DNA of 64,000 nt from Haberlea rhodopensis (lineage: Eukaryota; Streptophyta; Magnoliopsida; Lamiales; Gesneriaceae): contig CAJQUN010000333.1 in the NCBI GenBank assembly GCA_907163345.1, forward strand, positions 583,103 through 647,102, in the 5' to 3' direction. Below the pieces are notes generated by a model. The model did not search any database and was not told the DNA's origin. It saw only the letters and a program-made list of their open reading frames with translations. Of this stretch, positions 36,095 to 47,454 are shown in pieces. The stretch's first letter is position 1; each line of letters starts with the position of its first letter. A program made the position numbers and the translations under genes.

Positions 36095-36440
36095 GCAACT
36101 TACCTAAAATCACTTGGTGGTGCATGTAATATCACAATGTGCATGTAATTCACTTGCGGTGCATGTAAAATAACTTGATGGTGCATGTAATATCACAAGG
36201 AGAATGTAATTCACTTGACAGTGCATATAAAATCACTTGGTGGTGCATGTGATATCACAAGGTGCATGTAAATCACTTGCGGTGCATGTAAAATAACTTG
36301 ATGGTGTTTGTAATATCACAATGAGAATGTAATTCACTTGACGGTGCATGTCATCACTTGGTGGTGCATGTAATATCACAAGGTTGATGTAATTCATTTG
36401 GTGGTGCATGTAAAATCACTTGGTAGTGCATTTAAATTCA
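36095..36440. repeat. Minisatellite derived from the palindrome half-site
   Basis: Repeats of GGTGCATGTAAxxTCACTTG type, direct rather than inverted, in a higher-order unit of about 123 bp (the start CACTTGGTGGTGCATG recurs near 36110, 36233 and 36355). Internal variants such as GAGAATGTAATTCACTTGAC occur in the same order in successive units. Confidence 0.8.
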
Positions 36441-36480
36441 TCGATAAATATATTTTTGGTTAAAGATAACACCTAAGTCT

Positions 36481-36577
36481 ATCGGTGCATGTAATTTACA
36501 TGCATCGCTAGTCTACCGGTGCATGTAATTTACATGCATCGATAGTCTATCGGTGCATGTAAATTACATGCACCGGT
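36481..36577. repeat. Palindrome cluster 2 (three units)
   Basis: Units at about 36481-36508, 36516-36543 and 36548-36577 with the core GCATGTAATTTACATGC or GCATGTAAATTACATGC, separated by short spacers. Two have one arm altered to GCATCG. Confidence 0.88.
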
Positions 36578-36925
36578 AGATTCAACATTTGAATTGGCTC
36601 TCAAATTACATATCAAATAAGTATCATACAGTAAGTATTAAAGACGTTCACAAATAACACTTAAAAATTAAGACACGTATGTGTAATATATTATTGTTTG
36701 AAAAATAATATACTTTTTGTTATGAGATTATTCAATAATTTATCGTATAGTATATACTGATCCATAATAAAAATCTAATTTCTAAAATAATATGTTGTAT
36801 CTTTAATTTGTTATAAGACCAATTGCAAAAATTATAGAATGAAAAATTAATTCACATTTTTATGGTTTGATCATTGTTATTTAGTAATTAGATAAAAAAT
36901 AATAGTATATTAGTACATCACCGCG

Positions 36926-37370
36926 CTATCGGTGCATGTAAATTACATGCATCGATAGATTTTAGCAAGTCGGTGCATGTGAATTACATGCACCGTTGAG
37001 TCTATTGGTGCATCTAAATTACATGCACCGATAGACTTCTATTATATTTAAGCAAAAAAATAGTCTTTTTATATATAATTTTGAATATGAAACATTTTTT
37101 CCTCATTAATTGTTTTAAATTAATAGCAAACTGAAATAGAAGGCTCGTGATGTGAAATAACAAACTGAATAGGAAAGCAACACCTAATTCTAAAGGTGCA
37201 TGTAACTTACATGCACCTTTAGACCTATCGGTGCATGTAAAATACATGCACCGATACTCATGAATTGTTGGTGCATGTAAATTACATGCACCACTTAGTC
37301 TATCGGTGCATGTAAATTACATGCACCGATAGACTCATGAGTTGTCGGTGCATGTAAATTACATGCACCA
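36926..37370. repeat. Palindrome cluster 3 (eight units)
   Basis: Units at about 36926-36958, 36968-36995, 37002-37034, 37191-37223, 37226-37257, 37264-37292, 37300-37332 and 37342-37370. The unit at 37300 has perfect 16-bp arms (CTATCGGTGCATGTAA and its complement) around a single A. The unit at 37191 has CTAAAGG in one arm and CCTTTAG in the other: three core-flanking bases changed on both sides. Confidence 0.9.
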
Positions 37371-37394
37371 ATGGTTTCAATTTCATTACATTCT

Positions 37395-37603
37395 CAAATT
37401 TTCATTCAAACAATTCATCGAACATCTCAAATACATTATAGTTTTGAGTTTTACATTAAAATTCTACAAACAATCATTACAATAAAATTGAAATTCATAA
37501 TAAATATAAAATTTTCATTCAAACAATTGATCGAATCTCAAATGCTTATACTTTTACGTTTTACATTAAAAATCTACAAACAGTCATTAAAAAAAATTTG
37601 AAA
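37395..37603. repeat. Tandem duplication of about 105 bp
   Basis: Two units starting AAATTTTCATTCAAACAATT (near 37396 and 37507), both containing TTTTACATTAAAAxTCTACA and CATTA. They lie between the last palindrome and the right GC-rich end. Confidence 0.75.
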
Positions 37604-37949
37604 TATAAACAAAATCAATCGGTAAATAGACGATAAACAGAAGAATGAGATGATTTTGTCTTCTTGCACAACCTTTTTGTTTTCGTTTCTTCGCGACCAG
37701 TGCGCGCAGCTCCGACGCCATGAGAGGAGCGACAACTTCCGACGATTAGCGTTGGTGGTTGGGACATGTGGCTGGTGTGAGGGTTGGAGACTAGGGTTTT
37801 GGATTGAAGGATGTGATTCAAGGAAGACAGAAGACTATTTTGGTCATTTTAACCAAAAGTGGACCTTGTTGAAAGAATTTTTTTTGGGGTGACTGGGCTG
37901 AAAAATCTTTTACCAAATGGTACCGGCCCGAAATTTTTCCTACTTATTA

Positions 37950-38880
37950 TGGGTAGGGTCTCATTTTCATTGTGATGGGCCATATTTGAATTCCAAAAGT
38001 CCAAGTCCAAACGTAAAACCGCGTGTGGCTTAGCCCACTTCGTTATCACCATTTAATATCTCTACAGCACTGCAAACTACTGTGAACACATGCAATGTAT
38101 CCTTCTTTTACATATTAATATTTGTGTCGGTGGGCGCCGAAATATTCATAGAACCTAAGGCAACATAGATGCAAATCCAAATTCTTTATGGGTAGGATAA
38201 TATTTCATGGTCGGGACTCGGGAGAGGCGACAACCTTGTCATTTCCAGGATGAATCCGTTGACGATTGGAATGGAACCATTCGAAACAATTTCAAAACAA
38301 AATCCTGCAAATTGCTTAAATTTTATTTCCATGTAGCTAGGTCCAATAGCATTATGAACATGATTCGCCGGCACGATCGCGGAAGGTGTCGTTGGAGGCT
38401 CTTGTTCCAGTTTCATTGACATTAAGATCGTGGTTATTATCACAAAGTTTTTTTAAATTAAAAATAAAAATAACATGATAATTTGGACAATTTAAAATAT
38501 TATGCGATCGCGATGGCTATATAATTGCCGTTCCAGGCTGCGAAATTGCCGATATAGTTACACGGCGGCTGGAACTTTATGCGGCGGCTATCGTTCCACT
38601 GCCAATATTGCGAACCAAAATTATGATGGATGACTATTGAGTATGTGCGAGTGACATGCGATGCATGAGCAAACTCCTAATGAAGTTTTTTTTTGGAGGG
38701 ACCTAATGAAGTTTCAAAATCCATGTATCATCAATTTAATAGGTGGACCCTTTACTTGATGTGTGATACATAATATTGTTTGCCAAAACATGAGTTGAAT
38801 TGAGTACTGCCACTGCCAACTCTTTTTCTCAATGAGGCATTATATTTTCCGAGTTTCGATCATGATATTTCTCAGAACGC
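37950..38880. other. Spacer
   Basis: No gene recognised. It lies between the Mutator-like element and a truncated copia body whose own 5' part is missing. Confidence 0.35.
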
Positions 38881-41382
38881 TTCATTAGTAGGTAAACGTT
38901 GGTTTGTTACATTTATAGATGATTTCTCAAGATTTGTCTGGGTATGTACTATGAAGCATAAGGATGAAGTTATGGACATCTTCCTCAACTGGAAGAAGAT
39001 GATTGAAAACCAGACAGGAAGAAAAATAAAGAGGCTCAGATCTGATAATGGTGGAGAATATAAGTCGGGTCCATTTTAGAAAACCTGCTAGAAAGAAGGG
39101 ATAGTCACATTTCACCGTACCAGGCACGTCATAAGAAAATGGTGTATCAGAACGGATGAATCGTATTCTGATTGATAAAGTCCGTTGCATGCTATCCCAA
39201 TAAGGACTGAGCAGCGCATTCTGGGCTGAAGCCTTGTCGTATGCCTCTTATATCATCAACAGGCTACCAACTTATGCACTAGACGGAAAAACTCCAAAGG
39301 AGGTATGTATGGACGACCCATTTCTGATTATAAATTCTCTGCACATATTTGGGTGTCTCGCATACTTTCACTTCAGAAAATCAAAGTTGAAACCTAGAGC
39401 CGAGAAAGCTATTTTCATGGGCTTTAGTGAATGAGTTAAGACATTCTGTCTATGGAACCCTGAGTCAAAAAAGATTGTCTTGAGTCGAGACATTACCTTT
39501 GACGAATCTGCAATGCTGAACCAGAAAAAGTCAGTGATAGAGAACCAAGATCCGAGGTTTCAGTTGCAGGTGGAGTCTGAAATTCCCACAACTCCAGACC
39601 AACCTGTTCAGATTGATGATCATCCTGAAGAAGACTCTGACGATCAGAATGATGACTCTGTTCAAACAGAGATGCCAGATTCAGCATCAGTACCCAAATA
39701 TGTTGCTACCAGTAGACCAAAGAGAATTATCCGGAAACCTGCTCGGTTTACTGATATGGTAGCATTCACTCTTTCAATTGATCAATATGGTATTCCGTAC
39801 AACTACAAAAAAGCTATGTATAGTACAGAAAAGGCCATGTGGAAGATGGTGATGGATGAAGAAATGAAATCACTTTATCAGAATAAAACTTGGAAGCTGG
39901 TTCCACTTCCTAAATGAAAGAAAGCGATTGGATGTAAATGGGTCCTTGCAAAGAAGGAAGATGCATCAGGCAAAGATAGTATCAGATACAAAGATAGATT
40001 GGTAGCGAAAGGCTACGCTCAAAAGGAAGGAATAGACTAGATGAGGTTTTCTCACCTGTTGTAAAGCATTCGTCTATTCGACTCTTATTAGCTTTGGTTG
40101 CACAATTTGACCTTGAGCTAGCCCAGCTTGATGTCAAAACAACATTCCTTCATGGAACTTTGGACGAGGAGATCTATATGGCTCAACCTGATGGATTCAA
40201 AGCTCCCGGTCATGAAAGTTGGGCTTGTAAACTCGACAAGCCACTCTATGGTCTCAAGCAGTCACCGAGACAGTGGTACAAGCGGTATGACGGCTTTATG
40301 AAGAAACAGAGGTACACACGCAGTCAGTTTGATCATTGTGTCTACCTGAAGAAACTTCAAGATGGTACATTTATCTATCTGCTCTTATATGTTGATCACA
40401 TCTAAAAGCAAGATAGAGATTGATAAACTGAAGGTTCAGCTCAGCTCAGAATTTGAGATGAAAGATCTTGGAGAGGCCAAGAAGATTCTTGGAATGGAGA
40501 TCAAGAGGGACAGAACAAAGGGCACATTTTGTCTGACACAAACTCAGTATCTGAAGAATGTACTCCAAAGATTTGGTATGGGTGGGAATACCAAACTTGT
40601 AAGTACATCGTTAGCTCCGCATTTCAAACTGAGTGCATCAACGTCTCCTACTACAGATACCGAGATGAGACAAATGGATAGCATTCCCTATGCAAATGCT
40701 GTCGTAGCTCTGATGTATGCAATACCAGACTAGCATGATGAGCCGATACATGCACAACCCTGATAAAGAACATTGGCATGCAATAAAGTGGATTCTACGG
40801 TATATTCAGGGTACCGTGGATGTTGGTCTGAAATTTAGAAAGACGAGATCAATCGTCTAGTTGGATACGTCGATTCGGATTATGTTGGTGATCTTGATAA
40901 GCATCGATCAACTAGTGGTTATGTGTTTACCATGGCAGGAGGACCAGTGAGTTGGAAATTCACGCTACAATCTACGGTTGCTTTGTCTACTACAGAGGCA
41001 GAGTATATGGCGATCACAGAAGCATTCAAAGAAGGCATCTGGTTGCATAATTTGGTGAAAGACTTGGGCATCAAGTAGAGAAATACAGAGATTTTCTGCG
41101 ACAGTCAAAGTGCCATATATCTGGCAAAGAACCAAGTTCATCACAGTCGCACCAAACACATAGATGTTCGCTACCACTTTGTTCGAGAAATAGTAGAAGA
41201 TGGAGATATTCTACTCAGAAAAATCGGGACTGCAGATAATCTTGCAGACATGTTAACAAAGGTGGTGACAATGATCAAGTTTCAACACTGTTTGAACCTG
41301 ATCAACATCTCTCAAGTATCCAATGCCTAAGGGCGAACTGAAGGAGGCAACACATATTGTTGGAAATCGCCAAGGTGGAGAT
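38881..41382 (+). pseudogene. Truncated, decayed copia pol (TNT1-like)
   Basis: Integrase core from about 38890 (VTFIDDFSRFVWV, LRSDNGGEYKS), interrupted by stops, then 39234-39434 (SYASYIINRLPTYALDGKTP). The GAG-independent linker and RT start lie at 39480-39917, RT at 40094-40405, with YVDH where the active site YVDD is expected (histidine codon 40397-40399). A stop and frame change follow, RT continues at 40410-40733, and RNase H lies at about 40890-41270 (STSGYVFTMAGGPVSWK, LSTTEAEYMAITEAFKEG, KHIDVRYHFVREI). Gag, protease and 5' LTR are absent. A TNT1-type tail (DMLTKVVTMIKFQHCLNLI) leads to the polypurine tract CCAAGGTGGAGA before the LTR. Confidence 0.92.
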
Positions 41383-41777
41383 TGTTGAAGAATAGTCAAA
41401 TTTTGTGGCTCTTTCTCATGCAAAGTCAAAAATCAGATTTCAAAAGTTGGATTTGCTTTTGAAATTGAAGATTGCACAATCCCTCATTTCACACTAAGGA
41501 TTGCACCAAGGATTGCACCTATAAATAGGTGCTTCATTTTGTGGTTTAAGATATCCCCTCATTCTGAATTCTCTCTAATGTATTGAGCATTCAAGCTTGT
41601 GTATCTGTTTCTGTGAGTTGTGAGGTGATCTTGGAGAATTTGTAATTCTCGATCTGAAATATTCAATATATTGTGTTTGCTTCCCGTGGACGTAGGCAAT
41701 TGCCGAACCACGTAAATATCCGTGTTCTTGTGTGCGTATGATATTTACTCTTGATTTTCAGGTGTTCTGGCACAACA
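41383..41777 (+). repeat. 3' LTR of the truncated copia element
   Basis: A 395-bp repeat with inverted ends TGTTG and CAACA, directly after a polypurine tract. It contains TATAAATAGG (near 41519), a likely TATA box, and a CCGTGGACGTAGGCAATTGC block that recurs in reverse in the LTR-like sequence at 9541-10156. No partner LTR is present. Confidence 0.85.
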
Positions 41778-41939
41778 GGAAGATATTTGGGCGGGAGGTG
41801 TTAGTCTGAAATCTAGATTTCCTAGACTCTTTACAATGTCACTGAACCAAGAAAGTAAAGTTAGTGAAGTAGGTAAGTGGTTTGGACTAGAATGGACTTG
41901 GGACCTAAAGTGGAGAAGAGATCCTCGAACCTGAGAACT

Positions 41940-43432
41940 AACTATGTTTTATGAGTTGTTTTTGCAGCTTTTGTCAGAATAAGGATGCATGCAAATGTGG
42001 CTGACCGTTGGCTATGGAGTTACAATGCAGAAGGAGACTAGTCGATAAAAACAACATATAATGTGCTCATTGATGCAGAATCTCAACTTGATCCCAACAC
42101 TTACCTCTTTAATTCTCTGTCGTGCAAGATGGCTCCAACAAAGGCAATTATTCTTGCTTGGAAACTCATACAAAATAAGGTCGCAACCAAAAGCAATTTG
42201 AGTAGGAGAGGAGTGGTGATTTCCCAAACCAACTGCGTCTTTTGGAACTCTGAAGATTTGCCACTGTGAGTTTTCGTATAAGGTTTGGTCTGAAGTCTAT
42301 AATTGGTTGCATCTATCTTTTGTGGGGCATGAGGATCCCATGAGGCATTTAGAGCTGCACAAAGGGCTGAGATTGGATGGAATTTCGAAATGTGTTGACT
42401 ATGTTCTGGATTTGCTCGTTGTGGTGTTTATAGAATGAAAGGAACAAGAGGGTATTTGATGGGGAAGTATCTAATATCTTCAACGTGATGGAAAATATAA
42501 AACAGCGAGAGTGGATGTGGATCAAAGCCTTGAAAAAAGATCGGTTCTCCTACTCCCTAAACGATTGGTTTTTTACACCTGTTATGTGTTTGAAGTCTTT
42601 GTAATATTTTAGGATTAAGCTTATTACTATGATGTACTCTATTTTATAATAATTTTCTGTTATAAAGAAAAATTCTATTTAATCATAGTAGTAGTTGGCA
42701 AGTTGAAATATTACTATGTTTTTTTGAAATTTTGTTAAAAATTTTATGTATTTGAAAACCAACTGAAAATTGAAACAAGGAAGCTCATTAATGATATATA
42801 TCTTATATTATATATTAAACTTGAGCATGAGAGAGACAAAAATTGGTGGCATATACAAAACCATGATTTGACTCTTCTACCCCTATTTCGTAACTATAAT
42901 TAATTAATTACCTTGTTATATTTGTTTTATAAAATATTTCAACCAATCATAAAAAAACTTATCAAAGACCAAAAAAATTACATAATTTTTTTAAATCTGA
43001 TTTTGACATTGGGCTAAAATGCTTTGTCTAATAGAATAAATCAGGTGGTTTTATTATGTTTAATCCCTAGTTCTAATGAGATGGACCATTTTAAATGAAT
43101 GATTTGTTCAGACATATAACTTTTTTGATGTTTTGAACAGCCTAGGGTGGGATGAGGGGGATAATGTCGAAGTTATTGAAACTGTGAAGTGTGGGTCTGA
43201 GAGCAATGCAGAGTATGGACCGATTATTGCAGACATCAGGAGAATACTTAGTTGCTGAACTTTTCATAAGTTTTATTGGATCCCAAGAGAAGGTAACGAA
43301 GATGCCCATCATCTTGTAAAGACGGCATATGTTAATGTCCAATGGCCTAATTATTGTTGTTTGAGCTGTTTTATGTAATTTGAAACTGATATGATTCTGA
43401 TGGAATGAAATTATATTATCCTTAAAAAAAAA
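41940..43432 (+). pseudogene. LINE-type remnant: zf-RVT and RNase H pieces
   Basis: At 41990-42620 the plus strand gives DRWLWSYNAEG, then KMAPTKAIILAWKLIQNKVATKSNLSRRGV, the layout of the reverse-transcriptase zinc-binding (zf-RVT) domain at the C-terminus of plant LINEs. At about 43150-43380 a second piece reads AEYGPIIADIRRILS and FYWIPREGNEDAHHLVKTA, typical of the RNase H-like (RVT_3) domain, followed by an A-run (43423-43431). Frames and stops show decay, and about 500 bp of AT-rich sequence separates the pieces, so they may or may not be one element. Confidence 0.65.
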
Positions 43433-43548
43433 TGCCAAGTCATTTGTCGGTTACCCTAGTTTTTATGATGTTAACATTATATTTTATTTAGTTGGATTAT
43501 TAAATCATTTCATCACCAAATCTCTAAATGTGAGTCTTTAACGTTGTG

Positions 43549-43749
43549 TTTGTATTGAGGGATTTGATTTGAAGGAAGAGATTCGATTTGGACAGGGATG
43601 TGAATGACTCTCATCTTGTGTGTATTTCAAATCCATCATAATTACCACATATCTACATAAATTAAGAAAGTGATGGATTTAACATAAATTCATCCAAACA
43701 ATCAGATATATTTAAAATCAATGGTTTCAAATCACTCAATCAAAATGGG
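43549..43749. mobile_element. MITE-like inverted-repeat element, about 200 bp
   Basis: The left end TGTTTGTATTGAGGGATTTGA matches the complement of the right end (TCAAATCACTCAATCAAAAT GGGCA) over about 20 positions with a few mismatches. The interior is AT-rich. The TSD is not clear. Confidence 0.45.
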
Positions 43750-44009
43750 CACCAAGTATATGAGATATGAGATAGGGCAACTAGGCTCTTTGTGGCTAAT
43801 AATAATGATATAATTTAAATATGATATTGGGTTTAGCAATTAATGCTGGGTTTTTATGATAAACTAGTTAATGGTTTGTATATAATTTACGTTCACAATT
43901 TCTAATGGTGATTGCGATTAAAACTATACTCGTCGACATATATATTCAGAAGGTGTCGCTAAAGGCCACCATTTGATTGATTAGTAATTATTTAGGAATG
44001 TACTTGTCA

Positions 44010-44450
44010 GTTATTTTTTTTGAGCGAAAAATAAGATATTATAAACTAGAGGAAAGTAACACGATATACAATGAGTTGTTGAAAGCCGATAGAAATGAAA
44101 TTTACAACCCTCATATGATGAACAACCAGATCAAGGTAAGGGGTAACCCCCATGGTAAATGAAGGTAAACTAGAATTGGTGGAGAGACGTCGGCAGATAA
44201 GAACTGACAAAGGAACAAGTTTTTCTAACCAAAATAAGCACTCAATCCCTGCAATCCGGGAACAATATAGGAGGGTCTTCAAATCCATTAATCCCTCAAC
44301 TCAAACCCAACAGATGGAGAAAGGAGTCCATTCAAAAACCACCCTCGACAGGGCAAAGCCGGAGCAGAAGGCGAACATAAAAGCGAATCCGGCGAGACAA
44401 AATAATGACAGAGCCAGGCAAAATTCTGTATAATTTTTTCAAAAATTAGT
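44010..44450 (-). other. Possible LINE or retrogene 3' end
   Basis: On the minus strand a weakly open region ends with CTAGTTTATAATATCTTATT and an A-run (44014-44021 on the plus strand as T-run). The layout resembles a poly(A)-tailed retroelement end, but no protein domain is recognised. Confidence 0.25.
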
Positions 44451-44813
44451 TTGAATAATCCTGTAGCCCAACCATTAAAATTGTATTAGCCCTTGTACGG
44501 TCAGCACTGGATAATTTTAAATATTTGCTCCGATCAATTATAGTGTATTTGAGTTTTTGTGCGACTATTCTTAGAAAATATTATTTTAGCAAATGATATT
44601 GGAGAAAGTGATGTATATTTGGTTTTGTTTATGTTATTATTATAAGTGTCATATCACAAATTTAGAAGAAATATGAGCTTCGGTCTAATCCGTTTGATAA
44701 AAGCATATTCTTTCTTTGGGAACCCAAACTTGTCTTCGAGTCCCGCGAACTTCAATGGATTTGGAAAATGAAGTCTACCACGGGAAGATACTACACACCC
44801 GTCAAGGTAGGAG

Positions 44814-45294
44814 TAGGGATGCAATGGGTCCGGGTCTCACCCGGAACCTTATTAAATCCGTCTAGTCGGTGTGGATTCTGAACCGGTTCAACCGGATTTT
44901 GAAGTCGGTCTGGTACCGGTTTGGCTAAACTCACCTGGACCCGCCCCGCTATAGATATTATTTTTTTTAAAAATATCAAATATACGTTTCACTTCATTGG
45001 CTGAATTATTACGTGATATTATTTAATTTTATATAAAACTCATGTGTTCATATTAAATAACTTGGATATTTTGAAGGGAATAAGAACATTTAATAAAGAT
45101 TTGGTATTTTAAAGATAATTTTACAAGATTTACTAGAGAAAAACATAAAATTCAATTTTTGTGCTTCAAAATTGATTTATAGCTACTAATTTAAAAAAAA
45201 GATTTGCAGGTGGGGCGGTTATGGGTGATTTTTTTGTCTTGGGGTGAATTTCGGATTTGACTAAACCTATCCCAGACCCACTTTGTTGCCATCA
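44814..45294. mobile_element. hAT-like MITE with near-perfect 8-bp TSD
   Basis: A 481-bp element. The left end TAGGGATGCAATGGGTCCGG pairs with the complement of the right end (CCCAGACCCACTTTGTTGCC, then ATCA). Flanks GGTAGGAG (44806-44813) and GCTAGGAG (45295-45302) differ at one base, fitting an old 8-bp hAT duplication. Ends are rich in GGGTC and CCGGTT, the core AT-rich. Confidence 0.65.
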
Positions 45295-45302
45295 GCTAGG
45301 AG

Positions 45303-45930
45303 GAAATGGAGAATTGAAGATTGAATCAACAACGTGGAATTTGAATTGGATTAGCCAACCACATAAATAATTATTTAATCAATAAAATATTAGACATTTT
45401 GGGCCCACTAATGAATACTCACATGCCCATTACAGAACCCATCTACCGACAAGGCATGGGCCCACCTCACATGCCAATGCTATTCCAATTTTAATGATAC
45501 CTTATTCAAGTTGGCCAGTCAAATGTTTCCTTGTAATACATTTGTTATTATTTTCTTATGTCTTATTTTATCATAAAAAATAGGATGTTTTTTGTTTAAC
45601 AATATTGATATATTTTAAAGATTATGTATAAGTTTTGTTTAATAATATAAGATAAATAATAAAATCAATAGCTATCGAATCATGTTAATCAAGTTTATTA
45701 GTAATTATATTATTATTATTATTATATAAATTAAGAAATTATTTCTGGTATCAAGATATGGTTCTCATATATTCCAAAACTACAGCTCAATCCAAATTGC
45801 ACGAAATAATAATTTTTTTAATATTAATGATTTTAATATTATACATTAAATTTTGATATTTAACATGTGAACATTTTATCCATTTATTATTGTTATGTGT
45901 TGTGGAGCAACAATTACCTTAGTAGAGAGA
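45303..45930. other. AT-rich spacer
   Basis: No gene. A short ATT microsatellite lies near 45706-45722. Confidence 0.4.
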
Positions 45931-45939
45931 CTAAAAATG

Positions 45940-46660
45940 AAATACTCTACTAGAAATTGGTGCTAGCTCTGCTAGCATATACAAGTATCAAGAACAGGAA
46001 AAGGTAGCAAGGAATCTTTACAGGGGGAACGTTAAGCTACAATTCGGGATTTTAGAGGCCCAGGAGAGATATCATCCTGAGCACAACCACATAATTCCAG
46101 ATCCAAACAATCCAACGGGATCTGGAACAGAATATGATGTGTGAACCAACCTTTCGAGAAATCGAGTCGGATACTTCTAAGATATCACAAGATCTTATAG
46201 AGATCCAGAAGACAGTGCAGCGATATGGCTACCTGCAATACCATGTCCCGGCACAGGTCCATCAGATTCAAAGTTAGATGGAGATTATGATCAAACATCG
46301 GGAGGAAATTTTTGAAAACCTTCGAGATGTTCAAACCCGAGTAAAGAATCTGAGTCAAGACCTAGTTCTTCAGGAAGAAAGAACGGAGGGTGGTTACCAC
46401 CGTCCTATGGAACAGAGCCCCTTTTACACAAAAAAATGGAAGGCATATGAGGTCCGACGGCCTTTAACTGAGACTGAAAAATGATTGCAGTCCTACAAGG
46501 AGAGCCAATACTTCAAAAGAAGTAATGGAAAGAAACTTTTGTTTGGGGTCTTGAAAGAGCCTATCATCCAGGCCGCACCTCCAACGGTACAGAAATGAGT
46601 GTTTAGAGAACGGGGCTCATCTAACCCGGAGGTAATCCTCTGTCACGAGTGCTGCAGATG
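45940..46660 (+). pseudogene. Probable endogenous pararetrovirus fragment (N-terminal ORF region)
   Basis: Translated pieces on the plus strand, split by stops and frame changes, read LYRGNVKLQFGILEAQERYH (from about 46010), SDTSKISQDLIEIQKTV (about 46170), then 46278-46484 with a heptad-like, probably coiled-coil stretch (EIFENLRDVQTRVKNLSQDL) and KKWKAYEVRRPLTETEK, and after a stop KLLFGVLKEPIIQAAPP. This order resembles small coiled-coil and N-terminal polyprotein regions of badnavirus-like caulimovirids, and a caulimovirid polymerase lies elsewhere in the window. Assignment is by resemblance only; a retrotransposon gag is the alternative. Confidence 0.42.
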
Positions 46661-47032
46661 ATGCATTCCTTGGGGATGTACAAGTTGTGGCGAATGTTGA
46701 TGGTCAGGTGTTATCACAATCAGAACATTCAAGCCAACCCAGCACCTCTGGGCTAAAAGAGGGAGAGTTGAACCTTATGCCAATGACTGTTAATTCTAGG
46801 GTTCAAATTAATGATGATTTAGTTTCTTCACCTTATTTTATTATATAACTATTTCTAATATTTTATTCAAAATAATTTTTAAAAATGGTCTTTTGAATTT
46901 TATGATGAGTGCTCCTTCAACATGTAAATATGATCCAAGGTTAGTAAATCACCAAAAAAACATAAACCCATCTCCACCGTTGGTTCGTGGACCACAGCTT
47001 TCAAATTTAGCGGTTGTAGATTGTCCCACCCT
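46661..47032. other. Spacer upstream of the plus-strand Aux/IAA promoter
   Basis: Nothing recognised. Confidence 0.35.
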
Positions 47033-47265
47033 TGTCTCCTTTTCCACGAACTTTAGACTAAAACTTGCCTGTCCTTTAAGCAACACGTGTATCTGTACAT
47101 TTATTCATGTCCCCCGAATAAGACCTTGACAACCACACGCTCTTGCGGCAGTGTCTCTAACGCACATATGCTCTTGCTCCCTAACCAGCGCGTGCTCGTC
47201 AAAACGCGTGGGTCCACCAAGTTAAACGCAGAATAAGTCGCCCGGATTCCATGCCACCTATAAAA
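47033..47265 (+). promoter_or_regulatory. Promoter of the plus-strand Aux/IAA gene: two TGTCTC cores and a TATA box
   Basis: TGTCTC occurs at 47033-47038 and 47152-47157, and CTATAAAA at 47258-47265. With transcription starting about 30 nt after the TATA box, the auxin-response cores lie roughly 250 and 135 nt upstream and the 5' leader is about 165 nt. This is the usual layout of primary auxin-response promoters. Confidence 0.65.
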
Positions 47266-47454
47266 CTGTGTTCTCATTTTCCATGTTAAACCCATTTACA
47301 ACTTTCAGCAAATTCAAAAACACGGAAAGATTCGCTCAAATCTTGCAAAAAAATCAGTGCCCTCGATTGTTAATCAAGTTATTTTCGCAGTGATCTGATA
47401 TTTATTCGTATATCCAAGAACAAGATCAAGAAAGTAACCAGAATTTGTGAAGAA

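Larger units (their letters stand above)
35752..36835. repeat. Direct duplication of about 300 bp inside the Mutator-like element
   Basis: The segments at about 35752-36045 and 36526-36830 match over their length (shared AAGTATCATACA, CACAAATAACACTTAAAAAT, TTTGAAAAATAATATACTTT and TTTAATTTGTTATAAGA). Each copy starts in a palindrome cluster, so palindromes sit at the duplication borders. The minisatellite at 36095-36440 separates them. Confidence 0.85.
34905..37940. mobile_element. Non-autonomous Mutator-like element with palindrome array
   Basis: A 3036-bp element flanked by the perfect 9-bp duplication TACTTATTA (34896-34904 and 37941-37949), the size typical of Mutator. Its ends are long imperfect inverted repeats: left GAGGAAATTACACATAGGTA and, on the other strand from the right, GGAAAAATTTCGGGCCGGTA; both continue through a shared TCTTTCAAC, then AAGTCCA or AGGTCCA, about 100 nt in. 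No MURA transposase is present. The interior holds about fourteen palindromes, a minisatellite and a duplicated 300-bp segment; GC-rich stretches near each end (35100-35220, 37680-37760) might be captured sequence but match nothing I recognise. Confidence 0.88.

Noticed and set aside
35703..37370. CRISPR-like array
   Set aside because: Units are palindromes with irregular spacing of a few to hundreds of bases, no unique spacers and no cas genes, and the context is a plant nuclear Mutator-like element.
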